From Serilophus lunatus (taxonomy: Eukaryota > Chordata > Aves > Passeriformes > Eurylaimidae): a stretch of DNA of 64,000 bases. Position numbers and translations under genes: made by a program. Below, piece by piece: positions 1-12,923 of the stretch; the first letter of the stretch is position 1; each line of letters opens with the position of its first letter. The stretch is from NCBI GenBank assembly GCA_013399895.1, contig VXBA01005469.1, positions 412,249 to 476,248 on the forward strand, read 5' to 3'. The notes under the pieces were generated by a model. That model was not told the DNA's origin. It was given only the letters and a program-made list of their open reading frames with translations, and did no database searches.

Positions 1-967
1 CGCCAGAGAGAACTTGCAACTTGTTTTTCATAGCTTTCACTCTGCTTTGTTAGTTTTTAAAATGCCATAAACGTCTTGAGGTGTGCTAAGAAAGCTGTAT
101 TTTGCTCTCAGATATCTGGGGAATAGGACTTTTGTGTACTGAAGGGGTCAGTCTTTCCCTACTTTTCCCCTCAGGCAGTCTGTTGTTGAATTCCTTCATT
201 TTAGATGATGGCTGATCCAGGAGCTGAGCTCTATTAACGTGGTTATTTGTTTAAATATGTATTTTGCTGGCCTCATCAGGGTAATCGTGTTATGCAGAAT
301 AAAAGCTAGCAGCCTCGGGTCCCATTGCAACCTCATTTCAATTGGAACCGACTGGGGACACGTTCTAAGTGAATCTGTGCACCTGAAACTGCATGCACAC
401 ACCTAATCTGCCCAAAGGTAATGGCATGTGCAAATTACTGGGGCTCCAGTGGCCTGTGGCTGCTGGGAAGAAATGATTAACAACCATTATTGACTCCTGG
501 AGGCTGGTGCTCCGTGGAGGTTTAGCCAAGGCAGGCTGGAGTCATTCAGCTGCTTTTCTCCAGAGCCTTCTCTAATTACGTGACTACCCGAGGATCCAAC
601 AAACAACACAAAGCTTTACACAAAAGGCTGAAATAAAGCTGCACATAAATATGTGCATAGATTCATGTGCACATGCAGACACATCTTCACAGCAAGGTAA
701 TAATGAAGAACACACTCATGTTAGGACTAGTAAGTCTGGTGGTGCAAGTCAACACCTTTCCACTTTGAATTCAGGATGAAGCTGTAGCTAAAATGCCAAC
801 TACTGCTATTCAGCAAATCCTGCTGCTGTTTTGGGCTGTGTGAAGACTCAGCCACTTGCCTTACAGGATGACCTGATAGATGTGCTGCCATTCTTCCATG
901 TGATGGGGACCATGGCCACTCTAGTGAGGCAGGAGGGAAGAGGATCTGTACCATTCCTTGTATATCT

Positions 968-1017
968 GGGATGGATGGATGGATGGATGGATGGATGGAT
1001 GGATGGATGGATGGATG
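968..1017 (+). repeat. (ATGG)n microsatellite
   Basis: About twelve near-perfect copies of the tetranucleotide ATGG follow one another without interruption. Because four is not a multiple of three, all frames through it stay open and give repetitive peptides (MDGW on one strand, HPSI on the other), which are not genes. Confidence 0.95.
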
Positions 1018-4000
1018 CCTTTGGGGACCTGCACTGCTTGTGGAGGTTGTTTAACAAGTTTATATGTGGCCTATGGTGCAAGGATTGATATTGGGGAAGA
1101 TGCACCTGTGGCAGTGCTCTGTCCAGCTTTGTTACAGCAAAGTGTGTTAATTACTGGTGGAGCTGCTCTCCTTCTGCGATCTCCTGAAGCTGGATGACAC
1201 TTCCTGCCACTGGCACTGACAGACATCCAGATATTTATCTGGTTTCATGAAATCACTTTATTCATTTGGATCTCTGAGTTGCTGTTGGACTGCATACAGT
1301 TTAGACCTCATGTATCTGCTGGCCTTTAGTGCTTGTTTCTTGCTATTTTAATATTTGTATTTAATATTTAGTTTGGGTGTTTTGTGTTGAAAGGAGGGAG
1401 GGGTTTTTTCCCCTTCCCTTTTCTTATGAGTGTGTAATCACAGGTGATTTGTTTTCAGAATGCTGTGGTTTTCACTGTCTCCATGTTTGCTGAAATCAGG
1501 CATTAAAGGTGACCCACAAAGCTGTATTTTGTAGTAAAAAAAGTTTTAGAGGCTCTGGTAAACTTTGCACCCTTTGCAACACAGAAGTGGTTGACTTGTT
1601 GATTGTATGGCAACATATGTTTTTAGTTAGGACGAGATCTTTCAGATGGTTGCCTTTGACATTTGTGCCTCATTTCTGTAGGGCTGCAAACAACAGCAAG
1701 TAGTTATTTTGGATAGTCACTGTGAGTCAGCTGACACATGCTTCCAAGAGCCTTAAAATGAAACAAGTTCTTCTCTAACCCCTTCCTTGCAATGTTGGGG
1801 GGCGAGGCCTTGCTTGACAAGCCAGGAGACAGCCTGTTCTGCCCCCCAGAAGTTCTGTCCAATTTGTTGCTTGTCCTAGGTGTCAGCTCTGCACTATGTG
1901 CAGTGTTCCTTTGGAAGTAGAGGTAGTGAATTGTGGAGAAACAGGAAGGCAGCAAAGACAGGGTCAAGCAATAACTTGCTGCTCAAGTTGCAGCTTTGGT
2001 GCAGTGCATCCACTGCAAAGGGGAACTTCACCCTAATTAATGGACTGCCTGTCAGGCTGGGAAATCAGGTTCTGTGAACTCCAGAAGTGAACTTACTTTC
2101 TCAGGTGACTACTCAGCTGGCAGAGAGGCTTCTCTAGGGAATTGCAGAAGTCTGGCTCCTTTGGCATAACAAGAAGTGCTTTTTTTCTGTCTCCTGTGGC
2201 TCCACCTGGCTGGGCACATTCACAGGCAAGACTGGAAGCTGAGGAGGGTGCATGACCCCTCTTTGGGCTGCTGTGTGATGTTGCACTATTTTGCATAAGT
2301 TCTGTTTCCTTGGAGAAAGATCTGATGCTGCAGGTAACTGCAGTGTAGTTCTTTTTCAGACACATCCTCCCCCTTTTGATGGCGAAGCCAAGCACCTTAC
2401 CAGGCACAAACAGGAGCTTTTGCAATGTTGAAGCATTTTTGCCTATGGCCAGAAGAGAAGTTGCAAGTTCAGAGGTGCAAGTCCACCTCCAGCAATTAAT
2501 CTTCCTTGGCTGACCTGCAGCTGCACCTTTGGATTTCCTTTTACTGTGAAAAGTTGTCTGACAATGGTAAACCTCCAGTGTCACACTTGTGGCATAGAAG
2601 AAAGGGAAACTTATCCCCAAGTTCTTAGCAGATACTGCTCTAACAGTCATTGAAATACGGGATTTTTTTAAACCAAATAGCATTGTATCTAAAATTATCT
2701 GCTCAGACTCAGTAGGGAAATGATTAGCATACAAGAATAATTTAAATGTTTCTCTTCACTTTGCTTCAAGCCGTGTCACTCACTAATGATAATGAGATTT
2801 AAAGGTTTCCTGGTGAACAAGCCCATGAAGTGTATATATAGTAGCAAAGAAAAGGTAACTCCTGAAATGTTACCTATGTTTTCCTATTTTAGAATTATTA
2901 TATAATTTATAAATATGAAATGTTAATAATAATTCTTACATGCTGCATTGTGTGCACTTGTTATTCTTGAAAGTAAGAAAATTGATTTAATTCTTAGTAA
3001 TTCCTTAGTAGCAGCATGATTTTATGCTAATCTGGGATGGAATATCTGGTTTGGTGTGCATGTGTTCTTAGAGGTTTAGGCTCTGGGTTTGTTAGCTGCA
3101 GGGGATAACGTTTGAGTATTGGGTTGAAACAAACTTATGTTCCCAAAGTGTTTTAGCATGCTGCACTCGCTGTTGTTAAGTAGCTTCTGCTTGAAATTAA
3201 TTCCACTGGGAAATAAAAGACCTCAGCTAATGGAATTACGTCAGTGTATTTGGAATATGAAAAAGGCAAGCAATTAAAAATAGAATATTAATTAATTAAG
3301 CTTACAGCTTCCTCTTAAAGATTTAATGTTTGAAGGAGTGCTGTAATAAACTGTAGCAAGATAATACTAATAAAACAAATGTAATTTGACAGAGTTGGCT
3401 TATTAGATATTATTAATTGAGCATGAGTTGAGAGTTGTGTCTTAGTATTAAGAGAGAATAAAAATGGTTGGTTCATTAGCTGTCAGCAATGCTTTTTAAC
3501 ATGTATCAGGCTATGCCATTTGTGGCTTTATTTCCTAAAAAATCTCTCACAGGAGTTTAAAGAAATTTCTCACTTAAGCTTATGGAGCTGCTAAGGAGGA
3601 AGACTAGTATGAAACCATCTGTGCATAATCTGTGGCACTTGGACAAGCCAGGCTTTAGTGATTAGTTAGAGAACACTCACTTCATTAGCTGGATTCGGAA
3701 GTTAATCACAATTTTCACGTTAAATCCCAGTTCTCAGGTGATTTCTCGAGCCCCTGTCACTGCCAGAGTTTTGCCTGATGGCTGCAATCATGTTGGACTG
3801 TTCATCAGTGACATTATAATGAGTGCTGTGTCCTCAGCTCCCAGTGATGTGTCAGTGGCAGATGGGAGAGTGTATGACTGCTGGTTTTGACCTTGTCTCT
3901 CCTCAGTTGGAGTAGCCCTTTTGGATCAACTGGGTAGTTGGGGCTCTGCGTGGTTGGGAAAGAGGATGTTGGACATTACAAGGCTGCAGTGTGCAACAGC

Positions 4001-4160
4001 TCTCACAGCACTGTCACTGCCAAAGAGAATGTAAGATACAAGTGTATTGTGAGAATGAATTCTCAGTTTTAAGTCCTTGTCTCTCTGTGTTGGCCTGCAG
4101 GGACTGGACACTATGTTATAGTGTAAAGAGCATGTAGTCAAGGTTGGCAGCTTCTGTTTT

Positions 4161-4398
4161 TCACAGAATCAGCAAGGCTGGAAGACACCTTCGAGATTCT
4201 AGTCCAGCCATCCCTGCAGATCACAGTGGTGCACTGAAATCACCCCAAAGCCATGTCCCCAAGAGTCACATCCAGATGCTTCTTTAGCACTTTCAGAGGC
4301 AGTGACTCCACCACCTCCCTGATAATTTATTTCAGTGCCTGACCACTCTTTGAGGCATATTTCGTGTTTCTCCAACAGCTAATGTAGACCTCCCCTGG
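4161..4398 (-). mobile_element. CR1 LINE 3'-end relic
   Basis: The + strand begins with a diverged form of the avian CR1 terminal motif (tcacagaatcagcaaggctgg, then gaagacacc). It continues with the usual downstream segments on damaged-copy consensus lines: ccatgtccccaagagtcacatcc, then the stretch about small defects in 'agtgactccaccacctccctg' and 'gcctgaccactctttg'. Since the terminal motif appears reversed, the element lies on the minus strand. It is strongly diverged and 5'-truncated, as most avian CR1 copies are. Confidence 0.8.
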
Positions 4399-6084
4399 AG
4401 AAAGTTCATCTGAGTTAATTTTGAGTTTATGTGCTAATCTAAATGAGAACACATGCATGCTAATTCTTGATTTAGGGTTTGTCAGACTTGCAATTATCAT
4501 CTATGCTTCTGCTACAAGACTAATAACAAGATGTTACAGTTAGACTTTTAAACCAAGCCATTTAAGCTCTTAAATGTGCTGAGCTCTTATTGAGCTTCCT
4601 TGTTTAGTTATTAGGTGCTAAATTTAGGCTCTCTTTCACATCTTGGGATTTTTTTTTCCTCCAGTGCTTGAATTTGCCAGCTAGAAAAATTAGATCTTTA
4701 TTTTGGAATATGCATTAACATAGATATTGAGGTCAACCCAGTCCAGCAAGGTTTATGGAAATCTGCCTTAGCCTTCATGAAGTCCAACCCACAGTGGAAT
4801 AATGTGGAGATTTCAGGACCTACAAAATACTGATTGCAACTCTCCTCCCAGTTCATCAAGATGTGTTTTTTTAGGGATACCATGACACAGAAGTTTGTGA
4901 GTTATGCATTGCTCTGCCCTCCTGCTTCCCTCAGCCTTAATACCTGCCTCAGCTTGTGGTTTCAGGGCTGCTGGATGACCCACAAAAATAAGTAGTTGCC
5001 TCTCTTCTCTATGATCCCTTGCCTTCCCTGTCACCTTTCCTTCTAGTTTCTGCACTTCAGAGCCAGGAGTAGAGGATGAGAAAGAGTTTCCTCCTTACAC
5101 TGCTCCCTTGACATTGTCAGTACCCAGCAGAGCGCTCTGGCTGCCCTGCCCTCCTGATAGTGCTGAATGTTGAAAGCAATCTCATATTTTGTGCTTCTGG
5201 GGCTTGAACTTTCCATCCCTGACTCAAACCAGAACAATATAGGAATGTGAACTAGAAAATGAGTTCTGATGGTACCATTGTGTGGGATGACTTGGGTTTC
5301 GTGCCTTTAGTTAATGCCCTTCCTCTCTTTCCTGGAGGTAGGAACCAGAGAAACCTTTTTTCTTCTACCTTGTATGTGAAGACAGAGCAGTCAGAAAGGA
5401 GGGATTTAGGCTGTTAGAGATGCATGCTATCCTATTTTGAAATAGCTAGAAAACCCAGCTATGATTTTGCAGGTGGTTTCAATGTGGGTGGAACCTTTGC
5501 TTGCCAGGACAAAGTAGTCTTTGCCCAGAAGCAGTTGGCTTCTTAGTAGCAAGCAATTATAATTTGTGTGGAAGTAATTTACATTCAGACTACAGTAACC
5601 TTATAACTCAGTCATGCCGAGTTCCACTTGTGACAAAAGGCATAGGGTTAGTTTCCACTTCTGATGTTGCAAATGTCAGGATCCAGTTTTGTAAGAAAAC
5701 TGTTAAAAATTACTATTTGAGGTTTTTAGAGTGTCAAAGGCAATATTCTAGGTCTGTCCCTAGGCATTAATATATATGTTGGATGCTGACTCAAAATACA
5801 CTCTTGCTATGACTTGTGACATCCCAGTAGGGTTCTCTCTTCCTAAATCAAATCCAAGTAAAATGCTTCTTCAGCATGACAAGGAAATGGATGTTCTCAT
5901 GATGGGGAAACTGTTCAGGGACTTCATTTGTTACCTGCTGCCTTCTCAAAAGCAAAGCTCTGGCTGCATGCAGGTTCCCAGGAGATACCTTGTAAGCCTG
6001 TGTGGCAATGCTTCCAAGGTAGGAGGAGATTTCAGAAAGAAAATACATATCATCTCCTGTACATCCTTTAAGTAAATCACACAT

Positions 6085-6215
6085 GGAATCATACAGGATA
6101 TTCTGGGTTGGAAGGGACCCACAAGGATCACTGAGTCCAACTCTTGGCCCTGCACGGGGCCATCCCCAAGAATCACATCGTGTGCCTGAGGGTGTTGTCC
6201 AGGAATGAAACATCC
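6085..6215 (-). mobile_element. CR1 LINE 3'-end relic (short)
   Basis: The run ggaatcatacaggatattctgg, followed by ttggaagggacccacaagg, atcactgagtccaactc and a tail through gggccatccccaagaatcac, is the reverse complement of a CR1 3' end. Only about 130 bp remain. It lies just upstream of the candidate Ig-like exon at 6.9 kb. Confidence 0.8.
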
Positions 6216-6917
6216 AGAGGAAAAAAATCCCCCATTTCTTCCACTCTAGCCTAGAAGTTCAGTTTGGCAGAGCAGGGAGATGCACTCGTCTGTATGGCAA
6301 GTCCTGAAAACAACACTTTGATGGTATAAGCTGCTCTGGCAGGTTTCCTTGTCCAGAGCCTGTGTTCTGGTTTCTGAATTCCAACAAGATGGTGAGCCAA
6401 GAGGGGTTCACTTCCCCTGTGCCAAGCCATGCTTATGGTTTCCTTACCAGCAAGGGGCAAAGTAGAAGGACAGGACTTTACGTGCATCTTGGGCAGACAG
6501 CATCAATGAGTGTTTTAAGGCTGGGTAAGATCCAATGAAGCCTTACCCACCCTGGGCACATCTTGTTTTAGTGAGGAAAATCTGTGTAAGCACATGGAAT
6601 GGAAGAAACACTATTCAAATGAAAAAACCCACCTCCATTTTATTTCAAGTTAAGATATTAAAGTGCTCTCATTGTCAATCTCTCTGTATTGATTTCAGGC
6701 TGATATTTCAAATAACTGTAGAAAAGGAAGAACATTTCCAATTGACAAGAGGTACAAGGAGTCTTCCTGCTTTTGGTCACTCTCTGTGGAATGTTAAATA
6801 TCCCAATAATGAGCACTCCTCTCAGCAATGTAAATGTATTTAAAGAAACTACAGAACTTATCAATGAATCCACATTCTCGAATCTAAGAGAGACGAAGCT
6901 GAAACCATTTTTTTCAG

Positions 6918-7126
6918 GTAGTTTGGGGAAAAAAGAAAACACAGAAAAACACACTTGTGCAAATGGTTTGTGGCTTTGGTACAACGAGGAATGTGTGCAC
7001 AGTTCTGGGAGTGTTCTAGTCTGTGTCAGACTAGACAGGATACAGGAATATGACACTGGCAGGTACTCAAATGTAAACCCAGAGATGGGAGAACTGTATA
7101 TGAAGACATTGCCAACGTGGAAGTTG
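6918..7126 (+). pseudogene. Candidate Ig-like exon or exon relic, unassigned
   Basis: A good acceptor (polypyrimidine run then CAG at 6915-6917) is followed by 209 open bases and a consensus donor gtgagt at 7127. Read in phase 1 the product has a cysteine, then LWLWYNEEC, then LDRIQEYDTGRYS, which resembles strands B-C and E-F of an Ig domain (D-x-G-x-Y motif). The F-strand cysteine is replaced by serine. The open frame extends upstream to 6773. The end phase is 0, unlike the uniform phase 1 of the two CD2-family genes here, and no signal-peptide or membrane exon was found nearby. It could be an orphan exon of an IgSF gene, a decayed paralogue or chance. Confidence 0.3.
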
Positions 7127-10100
7127 GTGAGTATCACTTAAAAATCCCAGTGTATCCACATGTGTGCAGAAATAAGACTACCTAGATAACGAATCTTCTG
7201 CAATCCCAGGTCTTTCCTACCCTCGCCTAGAGGGCTGTGCCCTCCTCCAGCTGTGTGCAGAGACAGGGTTCCTTCGAGGTATGCATTGCCTGGGCTGGCT
7301 GGGGCTTTCCCTCCTTCCAGTTGCCCTGCATGTTTGCTGGGCATCTGGGCAGAGGGGGGCGGCTCAGGCTGCGCAGGCTGGACAGTGTCCCTCCTGTATT
7401 AACTTCAGTGAGCCTTCCTTCCATCTCTCTGTCCTTCTGTTCTCCCCCATGGCTCTTGTCCTTCTGCCCCTTTGTGGTCCTGGCACAGTTCTTCCCACCT
7501 GGTGAGAGGAGTTTGCCCTGCAGCTCAGAGCCAGGCTATTGCATAGTGTTGGGCACATGGAGCTCACCAGCCTGGACAGCCTCTGCCTTCAACACCAAGG
7601 TGTGACCTGCAGGGAGCAAAGGGAATGGGCCCTGCTGGCACCCTCAGGTGGGACAGTGGTGGCTTCTCCTGTGGACAGAAGTGATTCCTGCTTCTGAGTG
7701 CTAAGTTCTGCAATGCTCAAGCATCATGTGTGATCTGGGTGCTTCAGGCAACAGATGTGTCCCTTGGGCTCCTTTCCTGCCGTGTTTTGTAGTTATAGGA
7801 AGTGATGGAGGTAGTGGGTAAAGTGAAGTGAAACTCAGACGTTCTACTTGAGAGGCATGGCAGAGACTGAGTTTCAATTTACACTTTTTTTGAGTTTTCA
7901 GTAAATACACAAATTAATAACTATAAAGACTTGGCTGTGAACAAACATTTCTGCTTGGTTTCTGCTTTAAACAAGATATTTCCTCCTGGAGGATATTACT
8001 CAGCTCAGCTTCCCATAATTACTTATGGAGCATCCTGTAGATAGTCCCTACCCTTTGAGTCTCCAGACTGGTTATTTTCCTGCCAGCATGAGACTCATCT
8101 GTGAGGACCTGAGGAAAACGTGTTGCTCTACTGTGGGAATGCTTTGCAGAGGGAGTTGTAATGTTATTTGTGTGAAAATGCTTTAAAACTGTAGGCACTG
8201 GCCACAAACGATGCTGGTGTTTGATGGCTGTGCTCCTGCAGAATGTAGTCACTGCAGCCCTCCAGGATTTTAGGATTTGAAGGATGACTGTGTTGCTTTG
8301 AGATTTCTAAACTTTGGATTCTCAAAACTGACCACAATATTCTTGAATTTTGGAGGAATAAAGATCACGAGGTGGAACGCTGGCAGGTTGCCCCGAGGAG
8401 AAGGGTTAATGCACACAACTTGTGTTTGGCAGTCGAGGGGGAACATCTGGAGCTCAGAATTGCTGCATTAACCGCCGTGAGGCAGAGGCAGCACAGGACT
8501 GCATGTCTGAGAGCACTGCAAACACCCTGAATGCGAGGGCAAGAGTGTGCTTGTGTGCTGCTGGATGGCCACGCTTAGCCTTTCATTCTAGTGTATATTA
8601 ACTCCTTGAAAACCTCTTTGGATGCCTCCCTTCTCTGATGGAGGGGCCTCAGGATCATGAAAAAACCCCATGTTTTTCTGTTCTTGTTCCCTTTCCTCCT
8701 CGGTCCACAAACACCTCAAATCAGTTTTACAGTGGAATTTTTAGCCCCGTTATTCACTGGCCATCTGTGGTGACTCACAGGGCACTCCCTGATCTGTGGA
8801 TCAGGTGAGTTCATCTATTTCTATCCCAGGGAGTGTGCTGGCAGACAACCAGAAAGAGCTGAGCTGGTCCCAAGTTGAATTTCTGTAATTTTACCTAAGT
8901 AAATGTAAATCACTTTTGGAAATGAGACAAGATTTAGTGAAAGGTACTTCACTGTCAGAAATCTGGAATAATTGTGGCAAGATTGGTGGGTACCCATGGG
9001 TTGTCAAAAAAAAAAAAGAGAAGGGCTGTGAATTTGCTTTGAAATACTTGTCTGGCTGAGACTGCATTTGGGCCTAGAGACCAAAAGTGGCCATCAGTGG
9101 GCAGTTTTAACTTTGACTCCATAAAGTGTTCAAAGTGAATATACAAGACCATTTTCCAGCCTCAATTGATTTTGGAATGTTTGGGATAATTGGTGACAGG
9201 CTAGATCTAATGGCAACTATACAAGCCAGTAGGGTAAAGAATGAGAACAAACCCAAGGTGTCTCCTTAGTCACTGCTAATGCAAGCTCAGGCAGCTGCTG
9301 TGGATGTTTTCCTGTTTCCTCTGCCTCCCATTGGCTCTATCACTGTTTCTGTTCTCCTTCCTTCCCCTTCTGCTTTGTCTTCAGCAGCTGTGCAGGCCCT
9401 GCTGGAGGAGGAGGTTATTCCTTCTGCACTGGTGGGGGCAGCTGCAATGGTCTGGCAGATGTGGTGGTATGGCAGCAGCAAATTCCCAGGCTCCAGGAAA
9501 AGCTCAATAAGTGATGAGGGGAATTTTTAATGACCCTGCTTGGTCTGAGGCTTGTTGGTTGCTGGAAACTTTATTTAGCTGTGAAGAACAAGTGTTGATT
9601 TTGCAGAAAAATGGGGAACAGGCTGCTGCTCTGGATGGTAGGACTGTGTGGCCAGAGGCAGAGCCAGACAGTTCCTATTACCACACCAAGGCAGAATCAG
9701 GTGCCTTAAGATTATGTTAAAGAGGATTGGTTAATTGGGCAATGAAAAAACAATGCTGAGAAAGCATTAACTGGGTGGCAAACTGGATCCAGAAGCCCTG
9801 CAAAATGGGTCTTTGCTTGTCTCCTCATTTGTACATCAGGTGGCCCTAGATATTAAGTATTTTAACCAGTGTTCTCTGGGTTGGCAAGGGAAGCTGACAG
9901 GAGAGATAAGAAGAAGTTTTGCAACGCTTGTGTATAATGGAAGGGGTAATGCTAAGGCTGGATAGAAGAGAAACCTGCAGGGAGAGAAGGGTGGCTTGTT
10001 AGCAGCTGCTTTGCAAGGCAAAGATATAGTAATGGATATAAGGGAAAAGGAAATCTAAATCAGAGAAGACAAAGGAAGAGAAAGGAGAAAAGAAAGAGAA

Positions 10101-10299
10101 GAGGAAGGATTATTGCAACAAACCCAAGATACTGGAAAAGAGAATGTCCTGTGATCCTGAGAAGGAAACTACGACAGCAACAAAGGGAAAACCAAATCAG
10201 TCGGGAGCTGAATGAAAGCAATGAACAGTGATGGTTACCAGACCCCCAAGCCCTAGCAGTGGAAGGAGATACAAAAATAATCCTCTCAGGGGACTCTGA

Positions 10300-11540
10300 G
10301 GACCCAATTATAGATTCAAAAATTGGAGATGAAACCTACTCATGTCTGATAGATACCGGCACAATTTATGCAGCATTAACAACCCCCCGTGAAGGAGCAA
10401 CAATTAAGGGTAAAGTAAATGTATGAATAGAAGGTAAATCTACATTTGTGCCCAGGGCAGAGGAAATGATGGCACAGACACATCCACAGTCTGACAATTG
10501 TTCTTTCCTGCAGTTGGAATTGGCACCAGCAAACTCGGTGGGAAGGTATTCAGGCACAGTTGCAGTGTGCACCACAAAGAATCACATTGTGACTCTCAAT
10601 GGATAATGTACCAAAAAAGCATGATGGCTATAGAACTGAAAGGGGGTAGAAATACCCCAGGAACTCAGAGATGCCCCCAGGCTTTTATGGGCCCAGAGTT
10701 GCACAAATGTAGGGTTATTAAGGTTGGCTAATCCAATATATCTAGAAATGCAGGGAGCCAAACCCATCCTTAAAACAGTACCTCTTACCCCAGGAAGCAA
10801 GGGAACATGTAAGATCAATAATTGAAAAACTTCTCCCCTTTGAATATCCCTGTAATGTTCCTGTCTTGCTGGTTAAAAGCCTAAATTAGGTGCAGATAGA
10901 AGACAAGTTTATAGGTTTGTCCATGACTTAGAAGCAGTAAATCAATAACTGTACTGCAACTAGTACTGCCCTAATTCCAACTGTAAACATGATACTGGCT
11001 AATGCAAAATGTTTTACAGCAATTGATTTGTGCTCAGCTTGCTTCAGTATAGTGGGGCACCCAGAATCTCGGTGTATTTTTGCCTTCACCTGGGAAGGAA
11101 GACAGTAAACGTGGACTCAGCTTCCTCAAGTGTTTGCAGGATTGAGTAATCGAATTAATTGAATAATAGTTATGAGAATTATTGACTCCTATTTTTGAAA
11201 ATCCTAATGACAGGTTGTCATTAATCAATGCTCTGCATTAATACACTGTGTGGATGATGTGCTAATAGCAAGTACAGAGGGGGAAAATTGTATGGAAGAC
11301 CTAAGTAATGCCAGTGGCTTTGACTGCTAAAGGCTATTGAGTCTCTGCGACCAAATGACAATTCTGTAAAGAAAGGGAATGTATTTACGAGATTCTTTTT
11401 GTCAGGAGAGGGCAGAAAGGTACCAGAGAACTGAACAAAAACTCTCCAAGGTAGGAGAAGAAGTAAGTGGCATACTCTGTAGCACCCTCAATCATTGGGG
11501 AAAGTAGAAAGAATGAATCAAACCCTTAAAGACATCAAAG
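10300..11540 (+). mobile_element. Degraded endogenous retrovirus, pol region
   Basis: Pieces of a retroviral pol gene occur in order but in shifting frames with many stops. A protease active-site triplet D-T-G is at 10352-10360 within a hydrophobic context. Reverse transcriptase pieces follow: a YRFVHDL-like block at 10910-10930, FTAIDL at 11013-11030, and the V-D-D polymerase motif at 11250-11258. A short integrase C-terminal piece (GKVERMNQ) is at 11498-11521. Only about 240 bases separate the polymerase motif from the integrase piece, so the thumb, connection, RNase H and most of integrase are deleted. No LTR pair was recognised. The copy is inactive. Motif style suggests a gammaretrovirus-like (class I) avian element, which is inference. 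Confidence 0.8.
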
Positions 11541-12882
11541 GTTTGTGCAGAAGATGAAATGGCCAGATGCTGTATCTGTTAATTTAGTGCTCATGAGGTG
11601 TGAAGGCCAAATAAACTGAGATTGGCCAAGAAGAACTGTTATTTGGCAGGAATATTCAAGTTTTGAACACAATCATGGCTGCAAAAATGAGTCATTCCAG
11701 TCTGTTGCCTTTTTTATGACTTGCCAGCTCCAATCTTCTGATCAATACACCCAGATTTCAGTGCTCAAGGAGATAAAGAGAAATATGTACGAAGAAGGAC
11801 TCTACAGGGGACAACCAGGGAGGAGTATCAGCTGGATCTGTACATGGGTCAGGGTCCAGGGGTCACTCTAAGAGTATTTTCAGAAATTCACTTTAAGGGG
11901 TATGTGCCTCCATGCTCACACTTTCTGAAAATCTTACTCATTTTACAGTGCCTGGGTATGCAGAAATTTAATCTAATCTGGAAAAGCCTCATTTATTTGC
12001 TGCCTTGGCCCTAGCCAGGGCTACCTCATTAAAGATAGTCATGACCAAGGACTTTTCAATCTGCCTTTGAAGTTGGCTTGCTGAAGCTGTGTTTCCAGCT
12101 CTGATCCCATAAAACACTGTTTTTCAGCTTCTTTCAGTTTATGAACTGTGTAATTTTTTTTCAGAGGCATTCTGGTCCCTGTACAATGAATTTCAGTCTG
12201 CTGATAAGATGGCTGTTATCTCAAATGTCTCACTGGCTAAGCACTTCTAGTGAGCAGCACAAAGTTAAATGACCTGGGGTTTTTTTGTTTTATTGTTGGT
12301 TTAATCAAAGAATATGTCTATGCTGCTTAAAAAAAGCTTTCTAAAGCTCTTGAACACTTTAATTTCCTGCAGGTACCAGCAGTTGCAGTTTCTTGTGTCT
12401 GGTAGAAAAGCTTCAGGAAAAGGTAAAAATTGGGGGTTTTGCTGCTTTTTCAAGTCTTTTACTCTCACATTAGGTTATCCATGTGCTAGAGTGTGACAAG
12501 ACAGGGAATCCCTGTCATAATCACCTGTGATCTTGTGGTTGTAAAGCTGTTCTGGCAGCTTTTGTTCCTCATTCTGTACTGTAGTGAAAGATTTTCTTAA
12601 ATGAGCCTGGCATTAACCTTCTCACAACCACAACAGATGTAATGCTCAGCCACTGTTAAGTGAATCCTGCAGGAAATTTTAACCTATGAAATCTCTTTTC
12701 CTTTGTACATACTTCTTTCATGATTAGTTTGAAGATGACATTAGTGGAGTTTCCAAAGTTCACCTTTCAATTTGGGATTAGTGAAGTCTGTTTTCCCCTC
12801 TCCAAAATGAGGCAGGGCAAAGCAAGGAGAGACAAGAAAAGATGAAATGAAAAAGATGGTCTGGTGCTTGAGGGGTGGGTGG

Positions 12883-12923
12883 GTGGGTGAAGAGAAANNN
12901 NNNNNNNNGTGGGTGAAGAGAAA
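12883..12923. repeat. Short N gap between identical 15-bp flanks
   Basis: Eleven N (12898-12908) separate two identical copies of gtgggtgaagagaaa (12883-12897 and 12909-12923), just after a (GGGT)n run. This is the usual appearance of a contig-end overlap that the assembler did not merge, so the second copy may not exist in the genome. Confidence 0.75.

Noticed and set aside
848..1197. Open frames with MDGW or HPSI repeats on both strands
   Set aside because: They are translations of the ATGG microsatellite and have no coding signature outside it. The same holds for the frames at 14760-15168.
2093..2734. 213-codon minus-strand frame
   Set aside because: No family motif, no signal peptide or domain, and no splice partners; length is compatible with chance in a window of this size.
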